A stretch of DNA of 64,000 bases from assembly GCF_006148925.1 (NCBI RefSeq), contig NZ_VAWB01000001.1, positions 1 through 64,000 on the forward strand, read 5' to 3'. Positions 8,986-17,331 of this stretch are shown here, one piece after another. This DNA is from Hyunsoonleella aestuarii (GTDB lineage Bacteria > Bacteroidota > Bacteroidia > Flavobacteriales > Flavobacteriaceae). Position 1 is the first letter of the stretch, and every line of letters begins with the position of its first letter. Position numbers and translations under genes: made by a program. Below the pieces are notes generated by a model. It searched no databases and was not told the origin of the DNA. It was given only the letters and a program-made list of their open reading frames with translations.

Positions 8986-9005
8986 CTTTTAATTTTTTAA
9001 CAAGA

Positions 9006-10334
9006 TTAACGCATCCCTTTCATCATCTGCATCATCTTTCTGCCTCCTCCACCTTGCATCATCTTCATCATTTTACTCATTTGGTTAAATTGCTTTAAAA
9101 GCTGATTAACCTCTTGAACCGAAGTTCCAGACCCTTTAGCAACACGCTTTTTTCTACTAGCATTTAAAACTGAAGGATTAGACCTTTCTTTAGGCGTCAT
9201 AGAATGAATAATTGCCTCAATTCCTTTAAAAGCATCATCATCAATATCTACATCTTTCATCATTTTTCCAGCACCAGGAATCATCCCAACAAGATCCTTC
9301 ATGTTCCCCATTTTCTTTATCTGCTGGATTTGCTTTAAGAAATCATCGAACCCAAATTGATTCTTAGCAATCTTCTTCTGAAGTTTACGTGCTTCTTCTT
9401 CATCAAATTGTTCTTGAGCACGTTCAACCAGGGAAACAACATCTCCCATTCCAAGAATACGGTCTGCCATACGAGCGGGATAGAAAACATCGATGGCTTC
9501 CATTTTCTCACCAGTACCAATAAACTTAATAGGTTTATTAACCACCGATTTAATGGATATAGCAGCCCCACCTCTAGTATCACCATCTAATTTAGTAAGT
9601 ATAACGCCATCAAAATTCAAGACATCGTTAAAAGCTTTAGCTGTATTTACCGCATCTTGACCTGTCATAGAATCTACAACAAACAGTGTTTCTTGTGGCT
9701 CTATTGCTTTATGAATATTCGATATTTCGGTCATCATAGCCTCATCTACAGCTAAACGACCCGCGGTATCTATAATTACAACATTAAATCCATTAGCTTT
9801 TGCATGTGCAACGGCTGCCTGAGAAATAGCTACTGGATTGTTATTTCCTCGATCACTAAAAACCTCAACGCCTATTTGTTCACCAACAACATGTAATTGA
9901 TCTATTGCAGCAGGACGGTACACGTCACAAGCTACTAATAATGGTTTCTTTGTTTTCTTGTTCTTTAAATAATTTGCAAGTTTACCAGAAAAAGTCGTTT
10001 TCCCAGACCCTTGTAACCCAGACATTAAAATAACACTTGGAGAACCTGAAAGATTAATGCCTTCGGCATCACCTCCCATAAGTTGTGTTAATTCGTCTTT
10101 AACAATCTTAACCATTAATTGCCCAGGTTGTAATGTTGTTAAAACATTTTGACCTAAAGCTTTTTCCTTAACCCTATTGGTAAATTCTTTTGCTATTTTA
10201 AAATTAACATCGGCATCTAGTAAAGCACGACGGACTTCTTTTAAGGTTTCGGCTACATTTACCTCTGTAATACTGCCATGTCCTTTAAGTACGTGTAAGG
10301 CCTTATCTAATTTATCACTTAAATTATTAAACAT
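9006..10334 (-). CDS. ffh: Signal recognition particle protein Ffh
   Basis: 442 aa GTPase of the signal recognition particle, which targets membrane proteins to the translocon together with FtsY (present at 49177-50130) and YidC (32156-34054). It has an N-domain (1-90) and then a G domain with P-loop GLQGSGKTT near residue 105, DTAGR near 190 and TKLDGDTRGG near 247. The methionine-rich M domain follows from about 300, ending GGGGRKMMQMMKGMR. Length and motifs are normal. It is first in a minus-strand cluster with folD and the YwaF-like gene. Confidence 0.97.
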   Translation of the reverse strand: MFNNLSDKLDKALHVLKGHGSITEVNVAETLKEVRRALLDADVNFKIAKEFTNRVKEKALGQNVLTTLQPGQLMVKIVKDELTQLMGGDAEGINLSGSPSVILMSGLQGSGKTTFSGKLANYLKNKKTKKPLLVACDVYRPAAIDQLHVVGEQIGVEVFSDRGNNNPVAISQAAVAHAKANGFNVVIIDTAGRLAVDEAMMTEISNIHKAIEPQETLFVVDSMTGQDAVNTAKAFNDVLNFDGVILTKLDGDTRGGAAISIKSVVNKPIKFIGTGEKMEAIDVFYPARMADRILGMGDVVSLVERAQEQFDEEEARKLQKKIAKNQFGFDDFLKQIQQIKKMGNMKDLVGMIPGAGKMMKDVDIDDDAFKGIEAIIHSMTPKERSNPSVLNASRKKRVAKGSGTSVQEVNQLLKQFNQMSKMMKMMQGGGGRKMMQMMKGMR

Positions 10335-10361
10335 AATTTTTCATTGAAATTTTAAGAAGTG

Positions 10362-10369
10362 CAAATTTA
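10362..10369 (-). promoter_or_regulatory. Candidate -7 box of ffh
   Basis: The minus strand reads TAAATTTG (TAnnTTTG consensus), 27 bases upstream of the ffh start. The -33 element is not obvious. Confidence 0.4.
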
Positions 10370-10418
10370 ATGATTTGGAAGCTATTATAGAAGTCTCACT
10401 GACTAAAAAAACATAAAT

Positions 10419-10453
10419 AAAAAGGCTGTCAAATATAAATTGACAGCCTTTTA
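10419..10453 (-). terminator. Intrinsic terminator of the lipoprotein operon
   Basis: Stem AAAAAGGCTGTCAA / TTGACAGCCTTTT around a short A/T loop, with a U-run on the minus strand. It lies 63 bases beyond the end of the 155-aa lipoprotein gene, between it and ffh. A second 9-bp inverted repeat (AAAAGGAAA at 10453 and TTTCCTTTT at 10488) sits just in front of it. Confidence 0.8.
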
Positions 10454-10515
10454 AAAGGAAACATTAACTAACCAACCAAAAATCTTATTTCCTTTTCAAT
10501 ATATAGACTATTTTA

Positions 10516-10983
10516 TTATAATTTCTCAAAGGTTAGATAATCTGTACCTCCATTACCCCCGCTAATATCAATAAGCTCAATTTTATTTGAAGAATACAAG
10601 ATAATATCCCAATCGTCGCTTAATTCTTGGAAATTAGATGGAGCCGAAAAAGTTATATTAAAATCAATGTCATCACTACTATCATCGTTACTATTACTAT
10701 CCGTAACAGACCAATCACCCTCTATAGTTACAGAGCTATTTATGGCAATTAGTTTTCCATCACTATTAAATGTAAAACTATACCCGCTAAAATTACTCGT
10801 CTCCTCTTTGTCTGTATCAAAAAAATACGTTAATGACCATGAACCTGATGTAACTGTATTTTTAATATTTTGAATTTCCAAAGAATTATCCGATTGATTC
10901 GTACTGTCATCTGACGAGCAACTAAGCGATAGTAACATTAGAAATGAAACTAATAATAAGCTGAATTTAATATTCTTTTTCAT
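10516..10983 (-). CDS. Lipoprotein, single lipocalin-like domain
   Basis: 155 aa with a lipoprotein signal ending LSLSC (Cys22), followed by SSDDS, an acidic stretch compatible with surface export. The mature part is one beta-rich domain of about 110 residues with the pattern SGSWSLTYFFD ... FTFNSDGKL ... IEGDWSV ... IELIDISGGNGGTDYL. This closely resembles the last domain of the neighbouring 587-aa lipoprotein (IELLDISGGDGSQDIL), so the two genes appear related by duplication. It is 24 bp downstream of that gene and almost certainly in one operon with it. Ligand unknown. Confidence 0.8.
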   Translation of the reverse strand: MKKNIKFSLLLVSFLMLLSLSCSSDDSTNQSDNSLEIQNIKNTVTSGSWSLTYFFDTDKEETSNFSGYSFTFNSDGKLIAINSSVTIEGDWSVTDSNSNDDSSDDIDFNITFSAPSNFQELSDDWDIILYSSNKIELIDISGGNGGTDYLTFEKL

Positions 10984-11007
10984 TGTTATATAATTATTAT
11001 TTAAATA

Positions 11008-12771
11008 CTATGTTTTTTTCTCAAGCACTAATATATCTTGAGAACCATCTCCTCCGCTAATATCTAGAAGTTCTATTCGTGTTTCTGTAATTTCAACGAT
11101 TTTCCATCTATCATTAAACTCATCAAATGGAACTTCAAGTCCAAAATTAAGTGCTAATTTCAAGTATCCATCATCTCTCAAAACTAACCATGAACCATCA
11201 ATAATTCCATTATTTGGATCGGTTACCTTTATCCATCCATTCTCGAGAAAACTAATGGCATACATGAAAAACTCGTCAGTTTTATCAACATTATCCTCTT
11301 TATAAAGTGCTACTTCCCATTCTCCACTTATAAGTACGTTCCCAACATAGTTTAGATCCTCATCACCATCAGGGCAATGTCTTTTCAATACCATTTTATT
11401 ATCTCTATTTCCTAAAGACTCTAATTTAATTAAACCAGGTTCTAAGAATGTAACAAACCATTCTAACTGTAAATTAGGTCTGCCTTCTAAGTTAATTTGC
11501 AATACAAAACCAGCAGTATTATAGGCTAATATATCATAAGTACCTGCTATAAACTCACCATTTACGCGAATCTTAACTACGTTATTTTCAAAGAATTTTA
11601 ATGGTGTACCTATATAGTCTTTTTCATTATCATTTTCATTAACAGTTAAACGTGTAACTCTCCAAAAACACTCTTTTAAATAATTTTCAATTCTCTCTTT
11701 TGTAATATCAACAATATCACAGTTTTTCTTCAAGATAATTTTATTACCACCTTCCTGGTATAATTTAATTTTACCGGGTTCAAGGTCGTATACAAACCAC
11801 TCTAATGTGAAGTCAACTAGAGTTTCAAATTCCAATTTAATTAAAGCTCCTCTATCAGTAACTCTTGTTGTCCAAGTTCCAGTAAGTATATCTCCATTTC
11901 TTTTACGAACTTTCACTACGTTATCTTCTTGGAAAGTCATTACATACTCTACATAAACTTCTCTAAGATTATCTTGATTTCTTTCGAACTCATATACAAC
12001 CCAAGGACAAGATTTCAATAAATTATCTAAACGCTCTTTTGTGAAATCGTCGTCTCCATAATCGTTATCATCATCTTCGTCGCAAGCGTCTTTTGCCTCT
12101 TCAATTATTCTTTCTAATTGAATATTGTCTGCAGCAGTTAATTCTGTACCATCAGCTAAAATCATAGTTACTGGAAAGTTAAGACTAGCTAAAACTTCTG
12201 CATCTATAACACGTTTTATGAAACCGTGTAATTCTCTATCGTTTTCAACAGTAATAACATCAATAACCTGGAAGTTAGGATTATAAACAGTAAACGAAAT
12301 TGGGAATTTAAAATCGATACATTCTATATCGTCATCTTCTTCGTTTTCTCCTCTACACTTGGAAACAAATTCTTCCAATTCTGCTGCACTGTTAATTGAG
12401 ATTTCATCATGATCTTCGTTTGTAATTACTATAGGAAATAAAATATCCAAACGATCTTCATCATCTTCAAACTCATTATATATAGCCTCGATTGTTTTAT
12501 AGTCTTCTTCAGAATCTATAATAATCTCAAGACCATTAACCACAACAGTTACTGGTAAGTTTACAGATAAGCAGTTTGCTTTATCTATAATATTGTCTTT
12601 AGAACCGTCAAATTTAGCAGTAGCACTTACGATTGCTGTTAAGTTGGAGTCTGCAACAAGTGCTTCTGCTTCATTTGGTTCTGTAATTTCTGTTACCTCG
12701 TCTTGACACGACGTAAACATTAAAAGGGCGAAAAAAGGTAAAATAAGTAGGGTTTTCATTAAAGATTTCAT
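11008..12771 (-). CDS. Acidic multi-repeat lipoprotein
   Basis: 587 aa from the ATG at 12771. That ATG gives a proper signal (MKSLMKTLLILPFF..., lipobox FTSC, Cys22); the upstream ATG at 12795 would add 8 residues. After CQDE the protein is very rich in Asp/Glu. I see two repeat families. Four short units of about 35 residues carry the pattern (L/F)P(V/I) + beta strand + Glu/Asp-rich helix (about 67-100, 109-139, 153-189, 196-230). Three lipocalin-like units of about 110 residues follow (243-351, 356-466, 478-586), each with an initial W, a VVK(V/I)R-type strand and a LEWFV...LEPG(K/L)IKL stretch in the first two. Function unknown; surface ligand binding is an inference. It is divergent from the FecI-type sigma gene and preceded by a shared GGGTAGGAA element. 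Confidence 0.85.
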   Translation of the reverse strand: MKSLMKTLLILPFFALLMFTSCQDEVTEITEPNEAEALVADSNLTAIVSATAKFDGSKDNIIDKANCLSVNLPVTVVVNGLEIIIDSEEDYKTIEAIYNEFEDDEDRLDILFPIVITNEDHDEISINSAAELEEFVSKCRGENEEDDDIECIDFKFPISFTVYNPNFQVIDVITVENDRELHGFIKRVIDAEVLASLNFPVTMILADGTELTAADNIQLERIIEEAKDACDEDDDNDYGDDDFTKERLDNLLKSCPWVVYEFERNQDNLREVYVEYVMTFQEDNVVKVRKRNGDILTGTWTTRVTDRGALIKLEFETLVDFTLEWFVYDLEPGKIKLYQEGGNKIILKKNCDIVDITKERIENYLKECFWRVTRLTVNENDNEKDYIGTPLKFFENNVVKIRVNGEFIAGTYDILAYNTAGFVLQINLEGRPNLQLEWFVTFLEPGLIKLESLGNRDNKMVLKRHCPDGDEDLNYVGNVLISGEWEVALYKEDNVDKTDEFFMYAISFLENGWIKVTDPNNGIIDGSWLVLRDDGYLKLALNFGLEVPFDEFNDRWKIVEITETRIELLDISGGDGSQDILVLEKKT

Positions 12772-12810
12772 AATAATTGAATTTGGGTTAAACATAGCTT
12801 TTATTGATAA

Positions 12811-12838
12811 AACATGATAACTTCAAAAATTCCTACCC
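12811..12838 (-). promoter_or_regulatory. Candidate FecI-type sigma promoter for the lipoprotein operon
   Basis: The minus strand reads GGGTAGGAA (12838-12830), 14 bases, then ATGTT (12815-12811). The same layout occurs on the plus strand in front of fecR (13571-13598). The distance to the lipoprotein ATG is 39 bases from the end of the element. Shared sequence and spacing on both sides of the sigma gene suggest it is the sigma factor's target. Confidence 0.6.
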
Positions 12839-12919
12839 CTCTTCTTAAAAAAAAATCAAAAAAATTAAAATTCTGAGTTTCAAAAAACCTTATTTTAGTG
12901 GCTCCAACTACCACTAACT

Positions 12920-13435
12920 ATGAGTAAACAACTGCATGATAATATTTGTGAGGAACATTTGTTTTCGTCTATTTTTAATAAATATTCCAAAGACCTAAAT
13001 AACTTCCTATATTATAAGTTTGGTGATCTCTTAAATCCTAAAGATAAAGTACAAGAAGCTTTTATTAAACTTTGGCAGAATTGTGCTAAAATTTCTCCAG
13101 ATAAGGCCAAGAGTTTTGTGTTTACTACTGCAAATAATTTAATGTTAAATGAAGTAGCTCACCAAAAAGTGGTTTTAAAACACCAACAAACAAAACCCAA
13201 AATGCATACTAATGAGAGTCCTGAATTTTTAATGCAGGAAAATGAGTATATGGAAAAATTACAAAACGCACTTGCTAATTTAACCAAACCCCAACGTGAA
13301 GCGTTTTTAATGAACAGAGTAGAAGGTAAACGTTTTAAAGAAATAGCTGAGATTTTAGATATCTCCACTAAAGCTGTTGAAAAACGAATTTATGGAGCCC
13401 TAAAAAAATTGAGATTAGAAATTAAAGAGCTGTAG
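12920..13435 (+). CDS. FecI-type ECF RNA polymerase sigma factor
   Basis: 171 aa. Region 2 spans about residues 20-85 (FNKYSKDLNNFLYYKFGD ... KVQEAFIKLWQN). Region 4 covers about 112-165, with the helix-turn-helix KRFKEIAEILDISTKAVEKRIYGALKKL. The pairing with a downstream FecR anti-sigma factor and an STN-domain TonB receptor places it in cell-surface signalling. A TATTTTAG sequence just upstream could be its own promoter, but the GGGTAGGAA element seen before its neighbours is absent. Its 3' end is followed within 4 bases by a heptamer repeat tract. Confidence 0.93.
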   Translation: MSKQLHDNICEEHLFSSIFNKYSKDLNNFLYYKFGDLLNPKDKVQEAFIKLWQNCAKISPDKAKSFVFTTANNLMLNEVAHQKVVLKHQQTKPKMHTNESPEFLMQENEYMEKLQNALANLTKPQREAFLMNRVEGKRFKEIAEILDISTKAVEKRIYGALKKLRLEIKEL

Positions 13436-13439
13436 CTTG

Positions 13440-13509
13440 TTGTTGGTTGTTGGTTGTTGGTTATTTGTTGTTTGTTGTTTGTTGTTTGTTGTTTGTTGTT
13501 TGTTGTTTA
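13440..13509 (+). repeat. Tandem heptamer repeat (10 units)
   Basis: Three TTGTTGG, one TTATTTG, five TTGTTTG and one TTGTTTA in perfect 7-base register. The tract starts 4 bases after the sigma gene stop codon and ends 61 bases before the candidate fecR promoter. It is a simple-sequence repeat of the kind that varies in length by slipped-strand mispairing. It is non-coding here. Confidence 0.95.
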
Positions 13510-13570
13510 GTAACTACATTTTTATACAGAATACTAAAATTTAAGTTTTTGAAATAAAAATTAATTACTA

Positions 13571-13598
13571 GGGTAGGAAAAAATAAAAGTAACTTGTT
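13571..13598 (+). promoter_or_regulatory. Candidate FecI-type sigma promoter for fecR-tonB
   Basis: GGGTAGGAA (13571-13579), 14 bases, then TTGTT (13594-13598), 17 bases before the fecR start. It matches the element on the opposite strand at 12838-12811 in both halves and in spacing. Confidence 0.6.
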
Positions 13599-13615
13599 AT
13601 ATAGTTGAATACGAA

Positions 13616-14527
13616 ATGATGAATAGAGAAACTTTAATATCGAAATGGTTAGATAACAATCTAAATGATCAAGAGCTTCAAGCCTTTAAAAACCTTGAAG
13701 ATTATGATGATTTAGTTAAGTTAAATGACTCTTTACAAGCTTTTAAGGTTGATGAATACAACACTAAACAAGAACTTGAAAGTGTTTTATCTGCAATTAA
13801 AAATCCTGCTATTCAACCTAATAAAAACGGAAATAACTGGTTAAAACCATTTATGCGTATTGCAGCGATACTTGCTGTTTGCTTTAGTTTATACTATTAT
13901 ACAACTACATTAGACACAACCATTTCGACAGAATTTGCTCAAAAAACGACTATAGAATTACCCGATGCCTCAAGTGTATCACTTAATGCAAAATCTACTT
14001 TAGCTTTTAATAAAAAAGATTGGAAACAAGAACGCGAAGTAGAGCTTAATGGTGAAGCATTTTTTAAAGTTGCCAAAGGGTCATCGTTTAAAGTTAATAC
14101 AAAATCAGGAACCGTAACGGTTTATGGTACTCAATTTAATGTAAAACAACGGGACTATTATTTTGAGGTTATTTGCTACGAAGGTTTAGTTGGGGTTACC
14201 CATAATTCTCATGAAACGAAATTAAAACCTGGCGACAGTTTTTTAATTATAGATGGGAAAATTATTGCTAAAGAAAAAGAAAACCGCTCAACACCTTCGT
14301 GGTTAAATAACGAAAGCCAGTTTAAAAGTATGCCGTTTAAAACGGTAATTGCAGAATTTGAAAGACAATATCACGTAGACTTTTCACTAATAAATGTGGA
14401 TAGCACCCAATTATTTACAGGTAGTTTTGCTCACGACAACCTAGAAATGGCATTAAAAAACATTACATTACCTTTACAATTAACTTATACCAAAGAAAAT
14501 AATACTATAATCTTAAAGCGTGAGTAG
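13616..14527 (+). CDS. FecR family anti-sigma factor
   Basis: 303 aa inner-membrane regulator. The N-terminal cytoplasmic segment (1-75, sigma-binding) is followed by a membrane segment (about 79-96) and the periplasmic FecR domain (about 103-200, ELPDASSVSLNAKSTL ... GEAFFKVA ... VYGTQFNV). The C-terminal DUF4974/STN-interacting domain is at about 235-303. By family it holds the adjacent sigma factor until the outer-membrane transducer signals ligand. Either Met1 or Met2 can be the start. It overlaps the TonB receptor gene by 8 bases, so the two are cotranslated. Confidence 0.93.
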   Translation: MMNRETLISKWLDNNLNDQELQAFKNLEDYDDLVKLNDSLQAFKVDEYNTKQELESVLSAIKNPAIQPNKNGNNWLKPFMRIAAILAVCFSLYYYTTTLDTTISTEFAQKTTIELPDASSVSLNAKSTLAFNKKDWKQEREVELNGEAFFKVAKGSSFKVNTKSGTVTVYGTQFNVKQRDYYFEVICYEGLVGVTHNSHETKLKPGDSFLIIDGKIIAKEKENRSTPSWLNNESQFKSMPFKTVIAEFERQYHVDFSLINVDSTQLFTGSFAHDNLEMALKNITLPLQLTYTKENNTIILKRE

Positions 14528-16841
14528 TAAAGGACTCCATTATCTTTTTTATTTCTTATTTTTTTTGAACTTTACCTACCTAAATGCTCAAGACGTTCAA
14601 AAAGAAAAGCAAGACCTTGCTTCAATTTTAACTGTTTTAGAGGATTTATACGAAGTCCGATTTTCCTATGCTGATGAAGTAGTTAAAACTATTAAACTAA
14701 AGCTTCCTGAAAGGGATTTAACACTTACGGATATCTTAAATTTTATAAGTGCTGAGACAAATTTAAACTTCCAATTACTCGATAATCGTTTTATTGTTAT
14801 TACAGAGAAGAATTCCGATTCTACAAATAATGATTTTGACACGCAACGTTTAGAAGAAGTCGTTGTTGTAAATTATTTAACTACTGGTCTTAATCAGCTA
14901 AACGATGGTACCACAAGAATAAAGCCTGAAACCTTTGGAATACTTCCAGGTTTGATAGAACCTGATGTTTTACAAACCATTCAAGCACTACCTGGAATAT
15001 TAAGTATAGATGAAACGGTGTCTAACATTAATGTTCGTGGTGGTACACATGATCAAAACTTAATTTTGTGGGATGGCATAAAAATGTATCAATCTGGGCA
15101 CTTCTTCGGACTTATTTCAGCCTTCAACCCTTATACAACCACATCGGTTAACGTTTCTAAAAATGGAACCAGTGCAAAATATGGAGAAGGGTTATCAAGC
15201 GTTATAGATATGCGTCTGTCTAATACCATCGGCAATGAATTCAAAGCTGGTGGCGGATTCAACTTGATAAACGGAGATGTTTATGCTAAAATACCAACTT
15301 CAAAAAATACCGAAATTCAGCTTTCTGCAAGACGGTCGTTAACCGATTTGATACTTACACCAACTTACGATCAATATTTTAAACGAGTTTTTGAAGATTC
15401 CGATTTTAATCAAAAAAGTGAAACAACCATTACTAATAATGAGAAGTTCTCTTTTTATGATTTCACAGTGAAATTCCTTTATGATATTACATCAAAAGAC
15501 AGACTGCAACTCAACTTTTTAAGCGTTAATAACAGTCTTGATTATGAAGAACGTTCAACGATTAACGACCGAAGTGAAGCTCTTAACAGCAGTCTTCTAC
15601 AAGAAAACCTAGCAACTGGACTTACATATATTAGGGATTGGAGTGATAAACTACAAACTACAGTATTATTGTATTTATCTAATTATGATTTAGACGCTAC
15701 AAATTTCGACATTATTAATGACCAGCGCTTAATTCAAGAAAATGAAGTCTATGATGGTTCTTTGCGCTTAGATATCAATTATAGTTTGAATCAAAATCTT
15801 AAAATAAATACTGGGTATCAATTCACCGAAGTTGGTATTAGCAATTTAGAAGATGTTAATAATCCTGAATTTAGAAGCTATATAAAAGAAGTAGTGAGAA
15901 GCAATTCCGGATATGTAGAAAGTGATTTTTTATCTAATAATGGTAATACAAGATTAAAACTAGGAACCCGGATAAACTACTTTGATAAGTTCAATAAAAT
16001 ACTAGTCGAACCAAGACTTAGTTTTAGTCAACGTTTTTTAAATAATTTTAGATTTGAAGTACTTGGTGAATTTAAAAGTCAAACCACATCACAAATCATC
16101 GATTTGCAAAACGATTTCTTAGGTATAGAAAAGCGAAGATGGGTTTTATCCAACGACTCCAATGTCCCTGTTTTAAAAAGCAAACAAGCTTCGGTTGGGC
16201 TACATTACAATAAAAATAAATTTCTGTTAAGCGCAGAAGGATACATTAAAAAAGTAGATGGTATTACGAGTAGAAGTCAGGGTTTTCAAAATCAATTTCA
16301 ATTTGTAAACGATATCGGAAGTTATGAGATTAAAGGTGTTGATGTTTTAATAAATAAACAATTTCAAAACTTATTTAGCACTTGGCTAAGTTATTCTTTT
16401 AGTAAAAATGATTACACATTTAATAATTTAAACAGTGGTATTTCATTTCCTAATAATGCAAACATTACTCATGCTATAAGTTTTGGAGGCGTATATACGC
16501 AAAACAAATTAAAGCTCGCCATTGGGTTTAATTGGCATTCTGGAAGACCTTTTACAGATTATATTGATGTAAATGATTCGGCCGCCGCCAGAGAAATTAA
16601 TTACGAATCACCAAATAGTAGTAATTTGGGCGATTATATGAGAGCCGATTGCTCTGCAACTTATGCGTTTAATATTAGTGATGGCCTTCAAGCTCATCTT
16701 GGTGCTTCAGTTTGGAATGTCTTAGATAAAAAGAATGTCATCAATATTTACCATACGCTAGATGACGACAACAATATAAATACCATTGAAAACCAATCAC
16801 TTGGTATTACTCCCAACCTAAGTTTTAGAATTGATTTTTAG
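14520..16841 (+). CDS. STN-domain TonB-dependent outer-membrane transducer
   Basis: 773 aa with a GTG start at 14520 inside the end of fecR. A signal peptide (1-23, ending YLNAQ) is followed by an STN signalling domain (about 31-97: ILTVLEDLYEVRFSYADEVV ... LNFQLLDNRFIVI). The plug domain (about 133-232) carries NVRGGTHDQNLILWDG and ends YGEGLSSVIDMR. The C-terminal beta-barrel ends in aromatic-rich strands and a final Phe (LSFRIDF). It takes up a ligand with TonB energy and signals through FecR to the sigma factor. It is shorter than SusC-type receptors and has no partner SusD. The substrate is unknown. Confidence 0.92.
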   Translation: MSSKGLHYLFYFLFFLNFTYLNAQDVQKEKQDLASILTVLEDLYEVRFSYADEVVKTIKLKLPERDLTLTDILNFISAETNLNFQLLDNRFIVITEKNSDSTNNDFDTQRLEEVVVVNYLTTGLNQLNDGTTRIKPETFGILPGLIEPDVLQTIQALPGILSIDETVSNINVRGGTHDQNLILWDGIKMYQSGHFFGLISAFNPYTTTSVNVSKNGTSAKYGEGLSSVIDMRLSNTIGNEFKAGGGFNLINGDVYAKIPTSKNTEIQLSARRSLTDLILTPTYDQYFKRVFEDSDFNQKSETTITNNEKFSFYDFTVKFLYDITSKDRLQLNFLSVNNSLDYEERSTINDRSEALNSSLLQENLATGLTYIRDWSDKLQTTVLLYLSNYDLDATNFDIINDQRLIQENEVYDGSLRLDINYSLNQNLKINTGYQFTEVGISNLEDVNNPEFRSYIKEVVRSNSGYVESDFLSNNGNTRLKLGTRINYFDKFNKILVEPRLSFSQRFLNNFRFEVLGEFKSQTTSQIIDLQNDFLGIEKRRWVLSNDSNVPVLKSKQASVGLHYNKNKFLLSAEGYIKKVDGITSRSQGFQNQFQFVNDIGSYEIKGVDVLINKQFQNLFSTWLSYSFSKNDYTFNNLNSGISFPNNANITHAISFGGVYTQNKLKLAIGFNWHSGRPFTDYIDVNDSAAAREINYESPNSSNLGDYMRADCSATYAFNISDGLQAHLGASVWNVLDKKNVINIYHTLDDDNNINTIENQSLGITPNLSFRIDF

Positions 16842-16846
16842 TTTTT

Positions 16847-16854
16847 TATCTTTG
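16847..16854 (+). promoter_or_regulatory. Candidate -7 box
   Basis: TATCTTTG fits TAnnTTTG and ends 4 bases before the GTG start of the following 126-aa gene. This would separate that gene from the fecR-tonB transcript and make its mRNA leaderless. Confidence 0.35.
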
Positions 16855-16858
16855 TATC

Positions 16859-17239
16859 GTGCTCTTAGATAAAAACATACATCAATCATCATTCATAATT
16901 TTGCTGTTAGCAATTTTGTTTTCTAGTTATGGTTTTAATACAAAACAACCAAAATGTGAACCTTTACAAATAGAGCTAGCATTAGACAAACCAAGCTCAT
17001 TCAAACAAATTATTAGTTATAAAGCTGCTTTGTTTAATAACTTGAATAAGGTCTTTTTAGAAAAGTATCTGATTTTTGATTTCAAATGCTTAATCGCTTC
17101 ATGTAATTTCAATATACTTATAAAATTAAACAGTTTACACGTTTCCGATTTACAGCTAGTAAATTTTAATTCAATTCTTGAGCAAAATCTTATTGCTCAG
17201 CAACATAGTAGCAACTTACCAGACAACTTCATAAAGTAA
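16859..17239 (+). CDS. Hypothetical exported protein
   Basis: 126 aa from a GTG start, the only plausible start in the frame. A hydrophobic stretch (about 12-27) looks like an uncleaved anchor or signal peptide. The rest contains four Cys in total and no recognised domain. It lies 17 bases after the TonB transducer stop. Its position suggests a link to the transducer, but the TATCTTTG box ahead could give independent expression. I do not recognise a family. Moderate confidence that it is translated. Confidence 0.5.
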   Translation: MLLDKNIHQSSFIILLLAILFSSYGFNTKQPKCEPLQIELALDKPSSFKQIISYKAALFNNLNKVFLEKYLIFDFKCLIASCNFNILIKLNSLHVSDLQLVNFNSILEQNLIAQQHSSNLPDNFIK

Positions 17240-17331
17240 TACCCTGTCCTTTAACTATTGCCATATTGGCAATATCCATGTTTAGTTTACCAATTGCACA
17301 TCTAACTATTGATGTCCCAATTATTATTTAT

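Noticed and set aside
17266-17331. Longer start for the 58-aa membrane protein
   Set aside because: The added 22 residues are hydrophobic in a way that does not fit a signal. The ATG at 17332 has the normal Lys-rich start before a single helix.
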